A stretch of 64,000 bases of DNA from Paenibacillus lignilyticus (GCF_017942085.1 NZ_JAGKSP010000003.1:186001-250000); one strand, 5' to 3'. Positions 14,436 through 22,906 are shown, numbered from the stretch's first letter. Notes: generated by a model not told the origin, from the sequence alone. Program-made: numbers and translations.

Positions 14436-15338
14436 CTAGCTTAAACGTACAATCTCGTCACATCGTTCCATCGCCCACTCGAAAACCACTTCATCCCTAT
14501 CCATAGCACTGGAATAAATAACATCGAGCCCAATTCGAAGTTGATAACAGCGCAGAATCTCGGACTGCCGCATAATGTCCCGATGATTATTCTCGATATA
14601 CTGCGCTTGTACTTCCATGCATTCGAGCCAAGTACGCCAGAAGAAGATGTTGGCTATATCGTAGAGCGGATCGCCGATCATCGCTTCGCTCCAATCAATG
14701 ACCCCCGTGATTTGACCGCCATGCGAAAGAACGTTGTTCGATCCAAAATCGCCATGGACGAGTCGTCGCATCTCAGGGCATTGTGCAGCCAATGCGCTAA
14801 GAACCTGAATATAGGCATCGATCTGTCGTTCACCAAGCATGGACTGTAATGCCTCCCAGTCATAGCAACGAGTATCCGTAATACTCATGAGAAAGTCGCG
14901 CCATTCCCCGAACCGCCCTATGCCACACTCGTTGAATGGACCAAATCCCTCGATTCCGGCGACATCTTCACTCGCCATTGTTTCTAATACCTTCATGACG
15001 GGCACCGCCACAGATGACACGTCAGAACGATTCATGTCCTGCAATGTAAGGCCAGGCGAGCGCTCCGAGATGCAATACGCATTTTCGTTATCAATGGAGC
15101 CGATTGACACGATTTCCGGGATCGGCAGGTCCGCTGATGCGAAATGACGGTAACAGTACTCATCTTTGCGAAAGCCATCGGCAGAACGATTCACCCGAAG
15201 AATGTATTCACCGCCACCGAAGCGAATCGCGAATGCTTGTGACTCCTCTCCTTCTGCCACAGGCTCCCAATAGGATAAATCGCCTACATCTCTTGCGACT
15301 GCCGCCATGATAGTCGAAGGCATCAATTGAGGCTTCAT
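14436..15338 (-). CDS. Hygromycin B phosphotransferase-like enzyme (APH(4) relative)
   Basis: A 300-residue APH-fold kinase. Line by line it follows the hygromycin B 4-O-kinase Hph: EGEESQAF, YILRVNRSADGFRKDEYCYR, HFASADLPIPE, FGPFNECGIG with WRDFL, the catalytic loop HGDFGSNNVL (residues 195-204, D197), IDWSEAMIGDPLYDIANIFF, and RIGLDVIYSS. Hph (from memory) has HADFGSNNVL and IDWSEAMFGDSQYEVANIFF. It is a monocistronic gene with its own terminator and no mobile element near it, so it appears to be a resident homologue. Whether it acts on hygromycin or another aminoglycoside or cell metabolite is unknown. Confidence 0.85.
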   Translation of the reverse strand: MKPQLMPSTIMAAVARDVGDLSYWEPVAEGEESQAFAIRFGGGEYILRVNRSADGFRKDEYCYRHFASADLPIPEIVSIGSIDNENAYCISERSPGLTLQDMNRSDVSSVAVPVMKVLETMASEDVAGIEGFGPFNECGIGRFGEWRDFLMSITDTRCYDWEALQSMLGERQIDAYIQVLSALAAQCPEMRRLVHGDFGSNNVLSHGGQITGVIDWSEAMIGDPLYDIANIFFWRTWLECMEVQAQYIENNHRDIMRQSEILRCYQLRIGLDVIYSSAMDRDEVVFEWAMERCDEIVRLS

Positions 15339-15414
15339 TTTAACTCTCCTTCTTCATGACCGTTTTCTTTATATTACAACAACTGAGATATTCAGGGTGA
15401 TCAACCTTTGGAAT

Positions 15415-15442
15415 GAAAAAGAGCTACCGACTGGTAGCCCTC
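15415..15442 (-). terminator. Terminator of the SDR gene
   Basis: GAGCTACC (15421-15428) and GGTAGCCCTC (15433-15442) form the stem with a four-base loop; the minus strand continues TTTTTC. Confidence 0.75.
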
Positions 15443-15480
15443 ATGGTTTTGACTAATAGGATAGGTGACTGTAAGCCAGA

Positions 15481-16245
15481 TCACCAAGCGGACGCGCCGC
15501 CGTCGACCGCATAATTGGCGCCTGTTATGTAAGCCGCACGGTCTGACGCAAGGAATGCCGCGAGTTCCACGATTTCCTCGGGTTGACCGAAGCGCTTCAG
15601 CAGCGTTTTGCTCGTTATCGCGTCGCGAGCTGCTTGATTGTCACCAAGATCGCGGTCACTGGCTGGGGTCAAGACTGGTCCGGAGCTAATGGTTACCGCT
15701 CGGATTCCATGCTTCGCTCCTTCGAGCGCAAGCTGCCGTGTCAATCCGATAACGCCGGCTTTCGCAGCACAATGCGCCACCATCGGAGGCGTTTCACCCG
15801 CGATCATGCCGGCCACGGACCCGACATTAATGATGACGCCGCCACCCCGCTGCACCAAGTGCGGCCATGCGAATTTGGATACGAAGAAGGGGATGTCAAG
15901 CTCACCGGTTACGGTCGTCCGCCAGTCTTCGATCGAGAAATCAGGCATAGGGCCGAAACGCTGCATGGCCGCGTTGTTGTATACCACGTCGAGGCCGCCA
16001 TAGGCAGCAACGGTACCCTCGACCAGCTGCTTCACTTGTTCGGGGTCTGTGAGATCGATCGGCGCGATACCCGTCATCTCGCCGCCGGCCCGACGTACCA
16101 TCTCTACCGTCTCGTTATTGGCATCTGTCTGGATATCGCATCCGACCACTTTGGCTCCTTCTCGCGCAAAAACCAATGAAGCGACGCGTCCCATGCCGCC
16201 TCCGGTGCCTGTGATCAGCACAACCTTTTGGGCCAGCAAGCCCAT
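15481..16245 (-). CDS. Short-chain dehydrogenase/reductase with HxxxK active site
   Basis: A 254-residue classical-size SDR. The cofactor motif is TGTGGGMG (residues 13-20), the NNAA motif is present, and S143 stands in INVGSVAG. The catalytic YxxxK is replaced by HCAAK (H158, K162), so the usual tyrosine base is missing. A subgroup with AHCAAK is known among SDRs, so this is probably not a sequencing error. D38 (GCDIQT) suggests NAD(H) preference. The best ribosome site (AGGAGG) lies about 28 bases before the ATG at 16245, too far, so the true start may be a rare codon slightly upstream. Substrate unknown. Confidence 0.85.
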   Translation of the reverse strand: MGLLAQKVVLITGTGGGMGRVASLVFAREGAKVVGCDIQTDANNETVEMVRRAGGEMTGIAPIDLTDPEQVKQLVEGTVAAYGGLDVVYNNAAMQRFGPMPDFSIEDWRTTVTGELDIPFFVSKFAWPHLVQRGGGVIINVGSVAGMIAGETPPMVAHCAAKAGVIGLTRQLALEGAKHGIRAVTISSGPVLTPASDRDLGDNQAARDAITSKTLLKRFGQPEEIVELAAFLASDRAAYITGANYAVDGGASAW

Positions 16246-16591
16246 TGAATGTTCGTTATTGATTTGCTTACCCTCCTGAAGTCGTTCTTACTTTCAACCT
16301 ATAATATTGTTAAGAACTTCCTCATTTATTCATTTATTCATCTCTTCATTTATAGGACGGTATCTCCCCCCATTCATGAATGGACACCGCATCATTTGCC
16401 ATTTAAGGATGGCTAGACCGTCGTCATTGACTCAGCAGCGACATTGTCGCTTGGCTGACATGGTTCATTTCCATCCTAATGGCTATAATCATGCAGCGCG
16501 CAAACTACGCCGGCCCAGCATAGAAGCTGTTACGCAGACTGAGCCATAAGAAAACATGATCGTCCTGGGTCTCTACATTGCCCCTAAACAG
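16246..16591. other. Intergenic region without a recognised gene
   Basis: About 345 bases. I see the perfect palindrome CATTCATGAATG near 16371, a short inverted repeat AGCGACATTGTCGCT, and stop-rich frames on both strands. No gene or known RNA is recognised. Confidence 0.6.
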
Positions 16592-16629
16592 AAAACCGGA
16601 CTACCCTCATGGAGTAGTCCGGTTTTTTT
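16592..16629. terminator. Bidirectional terminator after the vanW gene
   Basis: AAACCGGACTAC and GTAGTCCGGTTT form a 12-base perfect stem (16593-16604, 16614-16625), followed by T-runs on both strands. Confidence 0.85.
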
Positions 16630-16636
16630 GCTTACA

Positions 16637-17587
16637 TTATCGATTCCAATCGATAAACGGATCGATTCTTTCCTTCTCTTCCGCAGAGGCGGAGATTTCC
16701 TCCGGCAGCTGCCCAAATGACATGCCGGGCACGCTGCGCGGTTTATATTCGATGACGTCGGAGGAATAGATGGCCACAAACAATTTACCCGGGACTGCAT
16801 GGGCACGGATAAGGATCGGCTGGTTATAGCGGTTCTGGAAAGTAAAATCCGGCCCGTCCCAGCTCACCGTCGCATCGCGCCCCGGCCTCACATACGGTAC
16901 GTTTCGGCTGTGTGAATAACGCTGGACGATGTGCAGTCCGGCACGGTCTGTTGCATTAAACAGTGTAGAGGAAACCTGGCAAATTCCCCCGCCGATTCCT
17001 TCGGATAATTCACCTCTAACAATGATCGGTGCTTCTCGGTACCCCTTTTCTCTCGTACGCCTGCCGACAATTTTGTTGAACGAGAATGTCTCGCCCGGGA
17101 AAATGACCGTGTTGTTAATCGCTTTGGCCGCCAATCCGATGTTATGCGAACGGTTTTTGTTGCGGCTGTTGTAATAGGTCGCATATTGGCCGATCGGCTT
17201 TTCCTTAATGTTCGCCAGCAGTTCGCGGTCAACCCGCGGATAGACGGGGGCAAGCGGTGCATCGAATGCGCTTGTGCCTGTGCCGTAGAAGAACCCATAA
17301 AACTTCTCGGTAAACAGCTTCTGATCAAGTCGATACCCGTTCTGTTCCGGCGTAATGCCGCCTCGATCATTAATGATTGCGTTGCGAGGAGCTTCATAGC
17401 TTTGCCGATCCAACGTCTTAATAAGCCCGTCCAGTTTGTCCAAATCCACCATGGTAAAACCGGGCGATGCAAAATCATCGCGGTAAATGACCACGGGCGT
17501 CTGCCCCCGAAGCGACACGGATAAATGCTCGGTGCTTCCGCCCTGCTGGAGCATCCACAATATACTTGTCATTAAGAGCCACTTCAT
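16637..17587 (-). CDS. VanW family secreted protein
   Basis: A 316-residue exported protein with an N-terminal hydrophobic segment (MKWLLMTSILWMLQ). The VanW domain occupies about residues 125-300, with the family signature GIGGGICQVSSTLFNA and FPGETFSFNKIVGRRTREKG. VanW-type proteins are common in spore formers and are thought to act at the cell wall; the activity is unknown. The ATG at 17587 follows GGAG at eight bases and overlaps the upstream gene's stop as ATGA, so the two are translationally coupled. Confidence 0.87.
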   Translation of the reverse strand: MKWLLMTSILWMLQQGGSTEHLSVSLRGQTPVVIYRDDFASPGFTMVDLDKLDGLIKTLDRQSYEAPRNAIINDRGGITPEQNGYRLDQKLFTEKFYGFFYGTGTSAFDAPLAPVYPRVDRELLANIKEKPIGQYATYYNSRNKNRSHNIGLAAKAINNTVIFPGETFSFNKIVGRRTREKGYREAPIIVRGELSEGIGGGICQVSSTLFNATDRAGLHIVQRYSHSRNVPYVRPGRDATVSWDGPDFTFQNRYNQPILIRAHAVPGKLFVAIYSSDVIEYKPRSVPGMSFGQLPEEISASAEEKERIDPFIDWNR

Positions 17588-18702
17588 AAGGCGTTCTCCA
17601 CATAATCGATTTTCCAACCTTGCCATACGGTGCTTCTTCGTAGTTGAAAGACGAACTTATTCTCGGTTTTACGAAATCCATCCTGGTAAATGACCGCTCG
17701 GACCGGTAGATCGATTGCGAGCAAATCGGAAGTATCGATTGTCGCGTAATCGGACTCTCTGCGGATGGCAATAATGCCGGCCGCCATCTGCCGCAAGCGC
17801 TCCAACTGCTCATGGTTGCGATGCGGGAATAACGTGGTCATAATTTCAGGATCACGCTGATTGATTGCGATAAAGAACAACTCCACAACGTCGCTGGGGG
17901 CAGTCTGCTGCACGTATTGCTGAAGCTTGCCGGCCGCCTTGTGCACCATCGTCTGGTGATCCGGATCAATGGTCCCGGTCTTGTGCGTGCTGCTCCCCAG
18001 AAAATGAATGCAAAAATGTCCGTTAAAGTCGTTGTCCGGAATTCCATCGCCCCCATGCGGCATGCCGTGCATGGAAGCGGCGATCTCTTGGTCGTCTTTC
18101 AAAACCAGAATGGCTCTTCTTCTCCAGCTCCATTTCCCTTGGTAAATCTGCTTCATGATTTCCGTGTCATGTTTCGTCAACGGCTGAACGTCTGCATGCG
18201 TACTTCCGGCTCTTCGCTGTACCTCAAATCTCCGGCCGGTTTCCAAATCGACAACGGTGAATATCGATTTCATCGTGATGATTTGCTTGGCTTCAGGCCA
18301 GGCCAGCAATTGACCGTAATGCTTCGATTTCAGTTGCGCAACATAGTCTTGAAGCGTTTGTTTCATATCTCCTCGAAGCTGAATCGTCCTCGAATTCTCC
18401 TCATCGTACAACGCGTAGGACTGGTCGATGCTGTAGCTTTTTTTATCAATCATTAAATATGTATCCGTTACGGGGACATAAGCGGTTTGTTGCGTTCTGC
18501 CATCTGTAACCGCGCCAACCCACTTCTCGGTATCCATTAACATTGTAGATACCATCGCCGCATGCGGCGATGCTTTGACGACTAGCTGGACAGAAGCTTG
18601 TTCTCCTCCTGTGCGTGCAATTGCCTGCTTGGGGTCGCAAACCAACACAAATAAGGCGATACCAAGCAGGAGCAATCGATACGTTCTTTTATCTTTAAGC
18701 AT
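17584..18702 (-). CDS. Secreted protein with Cys/His motif, L,D-transpeptidase-like
   Basis: A 372-residue protein with a signal peptide (residues 1-30, LLLLGIALFVLVC then AIA|R). Residues about 145-245 hold a conserved-looking block: SIFTVVDLETGRRFEV, HGMPHGG and NGHFCIHFLGSSTH with C231 flanked by H229 and H233. This resembles a divergent YkuD/L,D-transpeptidase site, where a His and an SHGC-type cysteine lie on one face, but I hold that as a hypothesis. The C-terminal 120 residues form a separate domain (ELFFIAINQRDPEIMTTLFP). Coupled to vanW, which supports a cell-wall role. Confidence 0.65.
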   Translation of the reverse strand: MLKDKRTYRLLLLGIALFVLVCDPKQAIARTGGEQASVQLVVKASPHAAMVSTMLMDTEKWVGAVTDGRTQQTAYVPVTDTYLMIDKKSYSIDQSYALYDEENSRTIQLRGDMKQTLQDYVAQLKSKHYGQLLAWPEAKQIITMKSIFTVVDLETGRRFEVQRRAGSTHADVQPLTKHDTEIMKQIYQGKWSWRRRAILVLKDDQEIAASMHGMPHGGDGIPDNDFNGHFCIHFLGSSTHKTGTIDPDHQTMVHKAAGKLQQYVQQTAPSDVVELFFIAINQRDPEIMTTLFPHRNHEQLERLRQMAAGIIAIRRESDYATIDTSDLLAIDLPVRAVIYQDGFRKTENKFVFQLRRSTVWQGWKIDYVENAL

Positions 18703-18785
18703 GTCTTCTTCCTCCTAATTAACACTATCTCTAAAAGGAAGAGAAACGATGCATGGAAAAAACCACCAAAGAATGGGCAAAAGGA

Positions 18786-19277
18786 TCACGTATTTCGAAC
18801 GACCGGATACCCATTCGTGTTATCGAACACCGCTGATTTTGCTTTTGGCTTGTATTTGAATAATATAAGGCCTGCGATCAGTGCTGTAATGCCAATTGCT
18901 TTTTGCCAGCTGAAAGGTACTTGCTCTAAACCGAACCATCCCGCTGAGTCCCACCATACCGCGCATACCATCTGGGATGCCATAACAATCGCCGTTGCTG
19001 CACTTGGGCCGATTAAGTTAACGCTTTTAACTACGCTGGTGACAACGCCGATTCCGATTAACCCGCTGAACCAGAACCAGAGCGGCATAACCTGCCAGTT
19101 CAGAAATTCTGCGCCTTCAACCGCCAACCCCATGCCAACCGATGCGATAAATCCCATCCCCAGCACCAGAGCCGTAGTTGTTTGTGAATGAACGGATGCA
19201 CTCACTTTGTTATTGAACAACGTTTGCACGCTGACTAGCATGCCTGCCAGCAGAGCTAATAAAATGCCGATAAACAT
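18786..19277 (-). CDS. Small DMT family transporter (YdcZ/DUF606), downstream copy
   Basis: A 163-residue half-size drug/metabolite transporter with five hydrophobic segments. LLALLAGMLVSVQTLFNNKV and LIGPSAATAIVMASQMVCAV are typical of DUF606/YdcZ. Such proteins are about half the length of EamA transporters and work as dimers. The start overlaps the regulator's stop (TAATG). A second, shorter family member lies on the other side of the regulator, so the pair may form a heterodimer. Confidence 0.85.
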   Translation of the reverse strand: MFIGILLALLAGMLVSVQTLFNNKVSASVHSQTTTALVLGMGFIASVGMGLAVEGAEFLNWQVMPLWFWFSGLIGIGVVTSVVKSVNLIGPSAATAIVMASQMVCAVWWDSAGWFGLEQVPFSWQKAIGITALIAGLILFKYKPKAKSAVFDNTNGYPVVRNT

Positions 19278-19975
19278 TATGTTTCCCTCCGGTCGCCATT
19301 CTCGTATATATTTCGTCCGGCAGCCGCTTCCAGCCCCGGTCGGTCCTTAATCACAAGCTTGCCGCGGCTCCGTTCCAGCAGCTGTAAACGGCAGAAATTC
19401 AGAATCACCCGATTCAAATGCCGATAACTGGTTCCGATTAGGTTCGCCATATCTTTCAAATTCGCCGTACTGACTTTTGCGTCTAAGGGTGTCGTCACCG
19501 AGAGCAAGTAACTGGCAAGACGGATTTCAACCGGATACAACAAATTAAAGCTCAGTGCTTCCGATTTGCTATAAAATTTCTCCGAGATCATTTTCAGCAT
19601 GAACTGCAGGAACGGAACTTCTTCCCGGTAAAGCGGAAGCCAGCGTTTATGAAAGCCGATCGCATCCACGGTCGTTACAGCCGTTACGGTATTGAGAATG
19701 TTCTTGCCGCTCAGACATTCAATTTCTCCAAGTACATCAAGAGGCGTAGTAAAACCAAGCAGCAGGGTATTGCCTTCCGTTGACGTGGTATAGACTTTTA
19801 CTTTTCCATGCATGAGAAAGAAAATATGCTCCGGTACCTCCCCTTGTTTACAAAGGGCCTCATCCGGTTCGAATCGGTACAACACCAAATGCTGCCTCAG
19901 CGCATTCGGGAAAACCGGGTCAAGCGCATATTGCGCGAGGTAGTTTTCGATTTGATGAGCATCCATTTCCTTCAT
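19277..19975 (-). CDS. Crp/Fnr family regulator, YeiL-like
   Basis: A 232-residue regulator. The cyclic-nucleotide-like jelly roll covers residues 15-130 (EHIFFLMHGKVKVYTTSTEG, GFTTPLDVLGEIECL), and the C-terminal helix-turn-helix is LKDMANLIGTSYRHLNRVIL. Low conservation of the phosphate-binding cassette argues against cAMP. It sits between two DUF606 transporter genes in one operon, the arrangement reported for YeiL-type regulators, so it likely controls them. The 14-base palindrome at 20502-20515 in front of the operon is a candidate site. Confidence 0.85.
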   Translation of the reverse strand: MKEMDAHQIENYLAQYALDPVFPNALRQHLVLYRFEPDEALCKQGEVPEHIFFLMHGKVKVYTTSTEGNTLLLGFTTPLDVLGEIECLSGKNILNTVTAVTTVDAIGFHKRWLPLYREEVPFLQFMLKMISEKFYSKSEALSFNLLYPVEIRLASYLLSVTTPLDAKVSTANLKDMANLIGTSYRHLNRVILNFCRLQLLERSRGKLVIKDRPGLEAAAGRNIYENGDRRET

Positions 19976-20010
19976 TCCCGCAACCCCTTCCTATTCGCCA
20001 GTCTAGCCGC

Positions 20011-20436
20011 CTAGAAGGATAAACATAAGATGCCTGTAATCATGAGCATAATTCCGATCCATTGCGGTGCTCGCAGACGCAGCACGCGATCCCCGAACCA
20101 GCCGGCTTTCTCCATTCCGAGCGTCGCTAAGATTTGAGAGATTAACATCGCCGAGACGGTGACGGCAGCGCCATTGCGGTGAAATGCCGTAATGGAGCTG
20201 AAAATAATAAAAGCCGCAAGCGCTCCGCCGAAACGATAATGCAGCTTCACTTGGTTCAGCCTCCTCCACGATCGGTCTCCGGTTATCCATACGATGAGCA
20301 TAGCCGCTGCAAACCCTGTTCCTTGCGTTAGAGCCGCGGCCTGCCAGGATCCAATCAAATCCCCGATTGCCGCATTGGCCGTACTTTGCAAGGTTATAAA
20401 TACGCCGCCTAATACAGCAAATATGATCCCTTTCAT
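20011..20436 (-). CDS. Small DMT family transporter (YdcZ/DUF606), first copy
   Basis: A 141-residue protein with five hydrophobic segments. GGVFITLQSTANAAIGDLIG and GAAVTVSAMLISQILATLGM match the half-size DUF606 pattern of the other copy. A strong ribosome site (AGGAGGAAGGGAAGG) precedes the ATG. First gene of the transporter-regulator-transporter operon. Confidence 0.83.
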   Translation of the reverse strand: MKGIIFAVLGGVFITLQSTANAAIGDLIGSWQAAALTQGTGFAAAMLIVWITGDRSWRRLNQVKLHYRFGGALAAFIIFSSITAFHRNGAAVTVSAMLISQILATLGMEKAGWFGDRVLRLRAPQWIGIMLMITGILCLSF

Positions 20437-20501
20437 TCCTTCCCTTCCTCCTCAACCAACACATGCTCTCCTTATTTAACGCCGTGCGGCCGATTCTGAA
20501 A

Positions 20502-20515
20502 AGGACATATGTCCT
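20502..20515. promoter_or_regulatory. Perfect palindrome, candidate Crp/Fnr-type operator
   Basis: AGGACATATGTCCT is a 14-base perfect palindrome, flanked by A-runs, 66 bases before the first transporter gene. Its two-fold symmetry and position suit a Crp/Fnr family dimer, presumably the YeiL-like regulator encoded in the operon. Confidence 0.5.
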
Positions 20516-20539
20516 AAATGGCAAGATACCTTGTTAAAA

Positions 20540-20566
20540 CTAAAAAAGACCCGCGGTTGCGAGTCA
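20540..20566 (-). terminator. Weak terminator
   Basis: GACTCGC-AACC-GCGGGTC on the minus strand followed by TTTTTT. It is the second of two terminators downstream of the YjcZ-type gene. Confidence 0.55.
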
Positions 20567-20686
20567 ACTTAGTCCTTATACACATTTCGTGCATGATCCA
20601 CCCGGTATTCTCAACGTATGCGTAGGTTTTTATGCGAAGTGTCGGGTTGACCGCTCTTTACTCGACAATGCAGTTTATGAAGATAG

Positions 20687-20733
20687 CAAAAAAGGCGTCC
20701 TACAGTCACCGATAGTGACTTGGACGCCTTTTT
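20687..20733. terminator. Strong terminator after the YjcZ-type gene
   Basis: AAAAAGGCGTCC and GGACGCCTTTTT form the outer stem, AGTCAC and GTGACT the inner stem. T-runs are present on both strands. Confidence 0.85.
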
Positions 20734-20753
20734 CAACGATATGCAACTATCTA

Positions 20754-20912
20754 TTAATACCCTTTGTTTACTCCTCCAACAACTGGGTACGAAGGACCGC
20801 CACCATATCCACCTAAGCCGCTTCCCATACAACCACAGAATACAATAACTAACAAGATAAAGAGTACCAAAATAACTCCCGCACTAGTAAAAGCTCCACC
20901 TACACCGGACAA
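20754..20912 (-). CDS. YjcZ-type sporulation peptide (52 aa)
   Basis: The frame extends up to an ATG at 20969, but AGGAGG is nine bases before a TTG at 20912, which gives MSGVGGAFTSAGVILVLFIL. The single hydrophobic helix with the VLFILLVIV core and short Gly-rich tail (GGYGGGP) is the hallmark of the YjcZ family of small sporulation proteins. CATAACATA at 20946-20954 (minus strand) matches the sigma-K -10 pattern CATAnnnTA, in keeping with late mother-cell expression, although no convincing -35 is seen. Confidence 0.8.
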   Translation of the reverse strand: MSGVGGAFTSAGVILVLFILLVIVFCGCMGSGLGGYGGGPSYPVVGGVNKGY

Positions 20913-21014
20913 TGAACTGCACCTCCTGGGGTTTAACGTACTTTGTATGTTATGTCCCGTAGGAGGCATTGGATTGGGTGTTTGGAGGGGATCAAATGCT
21001 TCGGGTACAGCTGC

Positions 21015-21566
21015 CTACTCTGCCAACTGATAGATCAATTGTACAACGCCGGACGAGAACGGCCTCGTATGCTTCAATTTTAGATTCAACCTTTGTTTAA
21101 TGTCATTAAACATCGGAGTTCCTTCTCCCAGCAAAACAGGGTGAACCGATAATCGGAATTCATCAACCAGGCCTAAATGGATAAATGTCTTAATTAGATT
21201 GGCCCCGCCATATAGCCAGATGTCTTTACCGGGCTGATTCTTTATATGGTTGACTTCATCAAGAATATTGCTGTTTATATAGGTGGCATTGCGATCTGTA
21301 CCGGTAAGCGTCTTAGAAAACACATATTTCAACTTGCTGTGAACGAGCTCCCACATTTCTTTATCAGTCTCGCTAGATTCCACCGTAGGCGTATATTGTC
21401 CCCATAAATCATAGCTTTTTCTGCCATACAAGATCGTATCGATTTGATTTAGGAAATCGGTAAACCCCATCTCAGGGTCCATCATGCACCAATCAACTTC
21501 CCCATTCTTCCCTTCAATAAATCCATCCAAAGTAACGGCTAAATCCAAGATGATTCTTCGTTTCAT
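21015..21566 (-). CDS. Dihydrofolate reductase family protein (RibD C-terminal type)
   Basis: A 183-residue protein of the YwjB/YyaP group. Motifs: LDLAVTLDGFIEGKNGEVDW at the N-terminus, ILYGRKSYDLW (the DHFR-like GRKTY strand), DIWLYGGANLI (NADPH-binding GG) and LSVHPVLLGEGTPMF. These reductases have varied or unknown substrates, and this one lacks the RibD deaminase half, so a riboflavin role is not implied. AAGGAGTAACC precedes the ATG. Confidence 0.88.
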   Translation of the reverse strand: MKRRIILDLAVTLDGFIEGKNGEVDWCMMDPEMGFTDFLNQIDTILYGRKSYDLWGQYTPTVESSETDKEMWELVHSKLKYVFSKTLTGTDRNATYINSNILDEVNHIKNQPGKDIWLYGGANLIKTFIHLGLVDEFRLSVHPVLLGEGTPMFNDIKQRLNLKLKHTRPFSSGVVQLIYQLAE

Positions 21567-21597
21567 GTGTGGTTACTCCTTCTGTGTAGATCGCGGT

Positions 21598-22749
21598 TTA
21601 CTTGGACCAACCGGAACGCTTGACAAGATTGGACACAAGTTCATCGTCGAAGTCAATTCCAAAACCCGAAGCAGCAGGGATATGAAGCTCTCCGTTTTCG
21701 ATGCGATACCCGGATACGTCCATTCCTTCGATTGCAATGTCGTCGTATTCCACAAATTCGAAATTACGCACCGCAGCCGATAAATGACCGGAAACGTAAA
21801 TCCCGTAGGCATTGCCGTAACAATGCGGCGCAGACCGCAAATCATGCGCATCCAACTTCTCGCCTAATTCCATCCAATGCGTGAAGCCGGGCCAGATAAT
21901 GTCGTATTGAAGCACATCGACTCTGCCGCGAATTGCCCAGTCAACCAGATGAGGCGAGGCCAGTCCTTCCCCATCCGCAATAAGGACATGTTGTCCGCGT
22001 TTCAAGAGCCAGTCCTTTAGATCCGCATACAAGGCGTCATCTTCATGAAACGCTTCTTCCAACCAATATAGGTTCACATCCGTCAACGCCGCCAAGACCT
22101 CTTTGGTCAAGTTCAAATTGTAGGCGTTATTCGCATCGATCATAATCTTGCCCGAAGGACCTGCAACCTCCGAGATGCCTTGCACGATCGCGATATCGCG
22201 CTTCGTTCCTTCCCAGAGCGGCATATGGCGTCCGCCCCGGCCGACTTTAATTTTGAAATGACGATGACCTTTGTCAAATCCTTGCTGCGCTTGGTCTTGC
22301 ATCAATGCAACGGCGGATTTCTCATCGGACAAATGCAAATCATCGAAGTATAGCGAGGTATCGTAACAAGGGACAATCAGCGGAACTCCACTCTCGAAGT
22401 GTGGACCTGCTACCAAGTCGTACACAGGTTTTCCAACTCGCCGCCCCAGCCAATCCAGAATGGGAAATTCCAATTGCAAACGATATTCTTCCTTCAGTCT
22501 GCCCCGATCGTCGAATAAGTCCGCTAATCGGCGACCTATGATGGCTTCAGCCCATTCCGGTGTGATATGAATGGAACTGCCATAGCCTGTTTGTCCATCG
22601 ATCGTAATTCTTGCGATATCCACTGCGCATGTTTTGCCATGAATGCCGATTCTTCCATTTGCCCCCGCGCTTCTGGCCCGTTCTCCCGTTAACTTGGCGA
22701 ATTCGATTCGTTCCACTTTCCAATCCGATAAAATACCTGAAATGTTCAT
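21598..22749 (-). CDS. Enolase superfamily enzyme (mandelate racemase/muconate lactonizing type)
   Basis: A 383-residue, intact member: N-terminal capping domain (1-130) and TIM barrel. Catalytic and metal residues are visible: KIK (K166/K168) after HRHF, D205 in MIDANNAYN, E231-E232 in WLEEAF, E261 in ADGEG, and H309 in SAPHCYGN. The KxK and His arrangement resembles the acid-sugar dehydratase/racemase groups. GGAGGATCTT precedes the ATG. A second, internally deleted superfamily gene lies 1.6 kb away on the same strand. Substrate unknown; likely a sugar acid. Confidence 0.87.
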   Translation of the reverse strand: MNISGILSDWKVERIEFAKLTGERARSAGANGRIGIHGKTCAVDIARITIDGQTGYGSSIHITPEWAEAIIGRRLADLFDDRGRLKEEYRLQLEFPILDWLGRRVGKPVYDLVAGPHFESGVPLIVPCYDTSLYFDDLHLSDEKSAVALMQDQAQQGFDKGHRHFKIKVGRGGRHMPLWEGTKRDIAIVQGISEVAGPSGKIMIDANNAYNLNLTKEVLAALTDVNLYWLEEAFHEDDALYADLKDWLLKRGQHVLIADGEGLASPHLVDWAIRGRVDVLQYDIIWPGFTHWMELGEKLDAHDLRSAPHCYGNAYGIYVSGHLSAAVRNFEFVEYDDIAIEGMDVSGYRIENGELHIPAASGFGIDFDDELVSNLVKRSGWSK

Positions 22750-22906
22750 AAGATCCTCCAGTGCCGACTCGGCGGCTTCTTGTTACGATTTGACAGTAAA
22801 ATTGACTGGAAATCATTCCCACCTTTCACCATCATACCTTAAGTATTCATCAGGCCGATTAGACAATCCTGCCATTTCGGCCAATTCATTCTTACATGGC
22901 TCCAAC

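Noticed and set aside
16307..16549. Plus-strand frame of 80 codons
   Set aside because: No ribosome site, odd composition and no recognisable domain. It begins near the SDR promoter and ends before a terminator.
20003..20524. Minus-strand frame of 173 codons overlapping the first DUF606 gene
   Set aside because: It is out of frame with a clear transporter gene, and its arginine-rich, irregular sequence is typical of a shadow frame.
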